Positions 5,163-5,179 of a stretch of DNA of 5,179 nt are shown here, piece by piece. Numbering within the stretch: position 1 is the first letter of the stretch; each line of letters opens with the position of its first letter. The stretch is from Treponema sp. (lineage in GTDB: Bacteria; Spirochaetota; Spirochaetia; Treponematales; Breznakiellaceae). The notes under the pieces are model-generated. The model was not told the DNA's origin and did no database searches. It saw nothing but the letters and a program-made list of their open reading frames with translations. The position numbers and the translations under genes are program-made. The stretch spans positions 1 to 5,179 of the forward strand of contig JAITES010000166.1 of the NCBI GenBank assembly GCA_031281925.1. The letters are read 5' to 3'.

Positions 5163-5179
5163 CAGGCGCAGTAGGCTTC
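5163..5179 (-). tRNA. trnW: 3' end of tRNA-Trp (17 bases, cut by right edge)
   Basis: Read on the minus strand, the final bases fit tRNA positions 57-73. They are GAAG (rest of a TTCGAAG T loop), CCTAC (3' strand of the T stem, with the required C61), TGCGCCT (3' strand of the acceptor stem) and G as discriminator. U72 with G73 matches bacterial tRNA-Trp, whose acceptor starts with A1. tRNA-Trp is commonly found directly upstream of secE-nusG. CCA is not encoded (GAA follows). Only the last quarter is present, and the anticodon lies outside the window, so identity is inferred. Confidence 0.6.

Noticed and set aside
5142..5179. End of a ribosomal protein L33 gene (rpmG) before secE
   Set aside because: One frame reads EAYCAWNPVSTR then stop, faintly like the L33 tail, but the second cysteine pattern and basic tail are missing. 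The same bases fit a tRNA-Trp 3' end much better.

Overview
The window is a conserved block of translation and transcription genes, all read on the minus strand: [tRNA-Trp 3' end] - secE - nusG - rplK - rplA - rplJ - rplL - rpoB (N-terminal half, cut by the left edge). The proteins look spirochaetal, most like a Treponema of fairly balanced base composition. The best single clue is the rifampicin region of RpoB: it has Asn where most bacteria have Ser531 (E. coli numbering), a substitution linked to natural rifampicin resistance in Treponema. Species is not decided; a termite-gut treponeme is one possibility.

Layout from right to left, the direction of transcription. The last 17 bases fit the 3' end of a tRNA-Trp without an encoded CCA. 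About 107 bases of structured spacer follow, then secE (59 aa) and nusG (185 aa), which are 24 bases apart. A 134-base gap before rplK holds several perfect hairpins, one of which would bury the rplK Shine-Dalgarno. rplK and rplA overlap by 4 bases (ATGA), and rplJ starts only 11 bases after rplA, so there is no room for a classical L10 leader. The 143-base rplJ-rplL gap is packed with hairpins, including a terminator-like one. The 116-base rplL-rpoB gap opens with a long stem that begins inside the rplL stop codon.

The genes work together. SecE is part of the Sec translocon. NusG is the elongation factor that binds RNA polymerase. L11, L1, L10 and L7/L12 build the L1 stalk and the factor-binding stalk of the 50S subunit. 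RpoB is the polymerase beta subunit. Spacing suggests one long transcript whose output is tuned at the three structured gaps.

No mobile element, CRISPR array or unfamiliar protein system is visible, and there is no convincing plus-strand gene. The interest lies in the Asn at position 507 of RpoB and in the RNA structures between the genes. Their pairing was found by eye and has not been tested by folding software or comparison.
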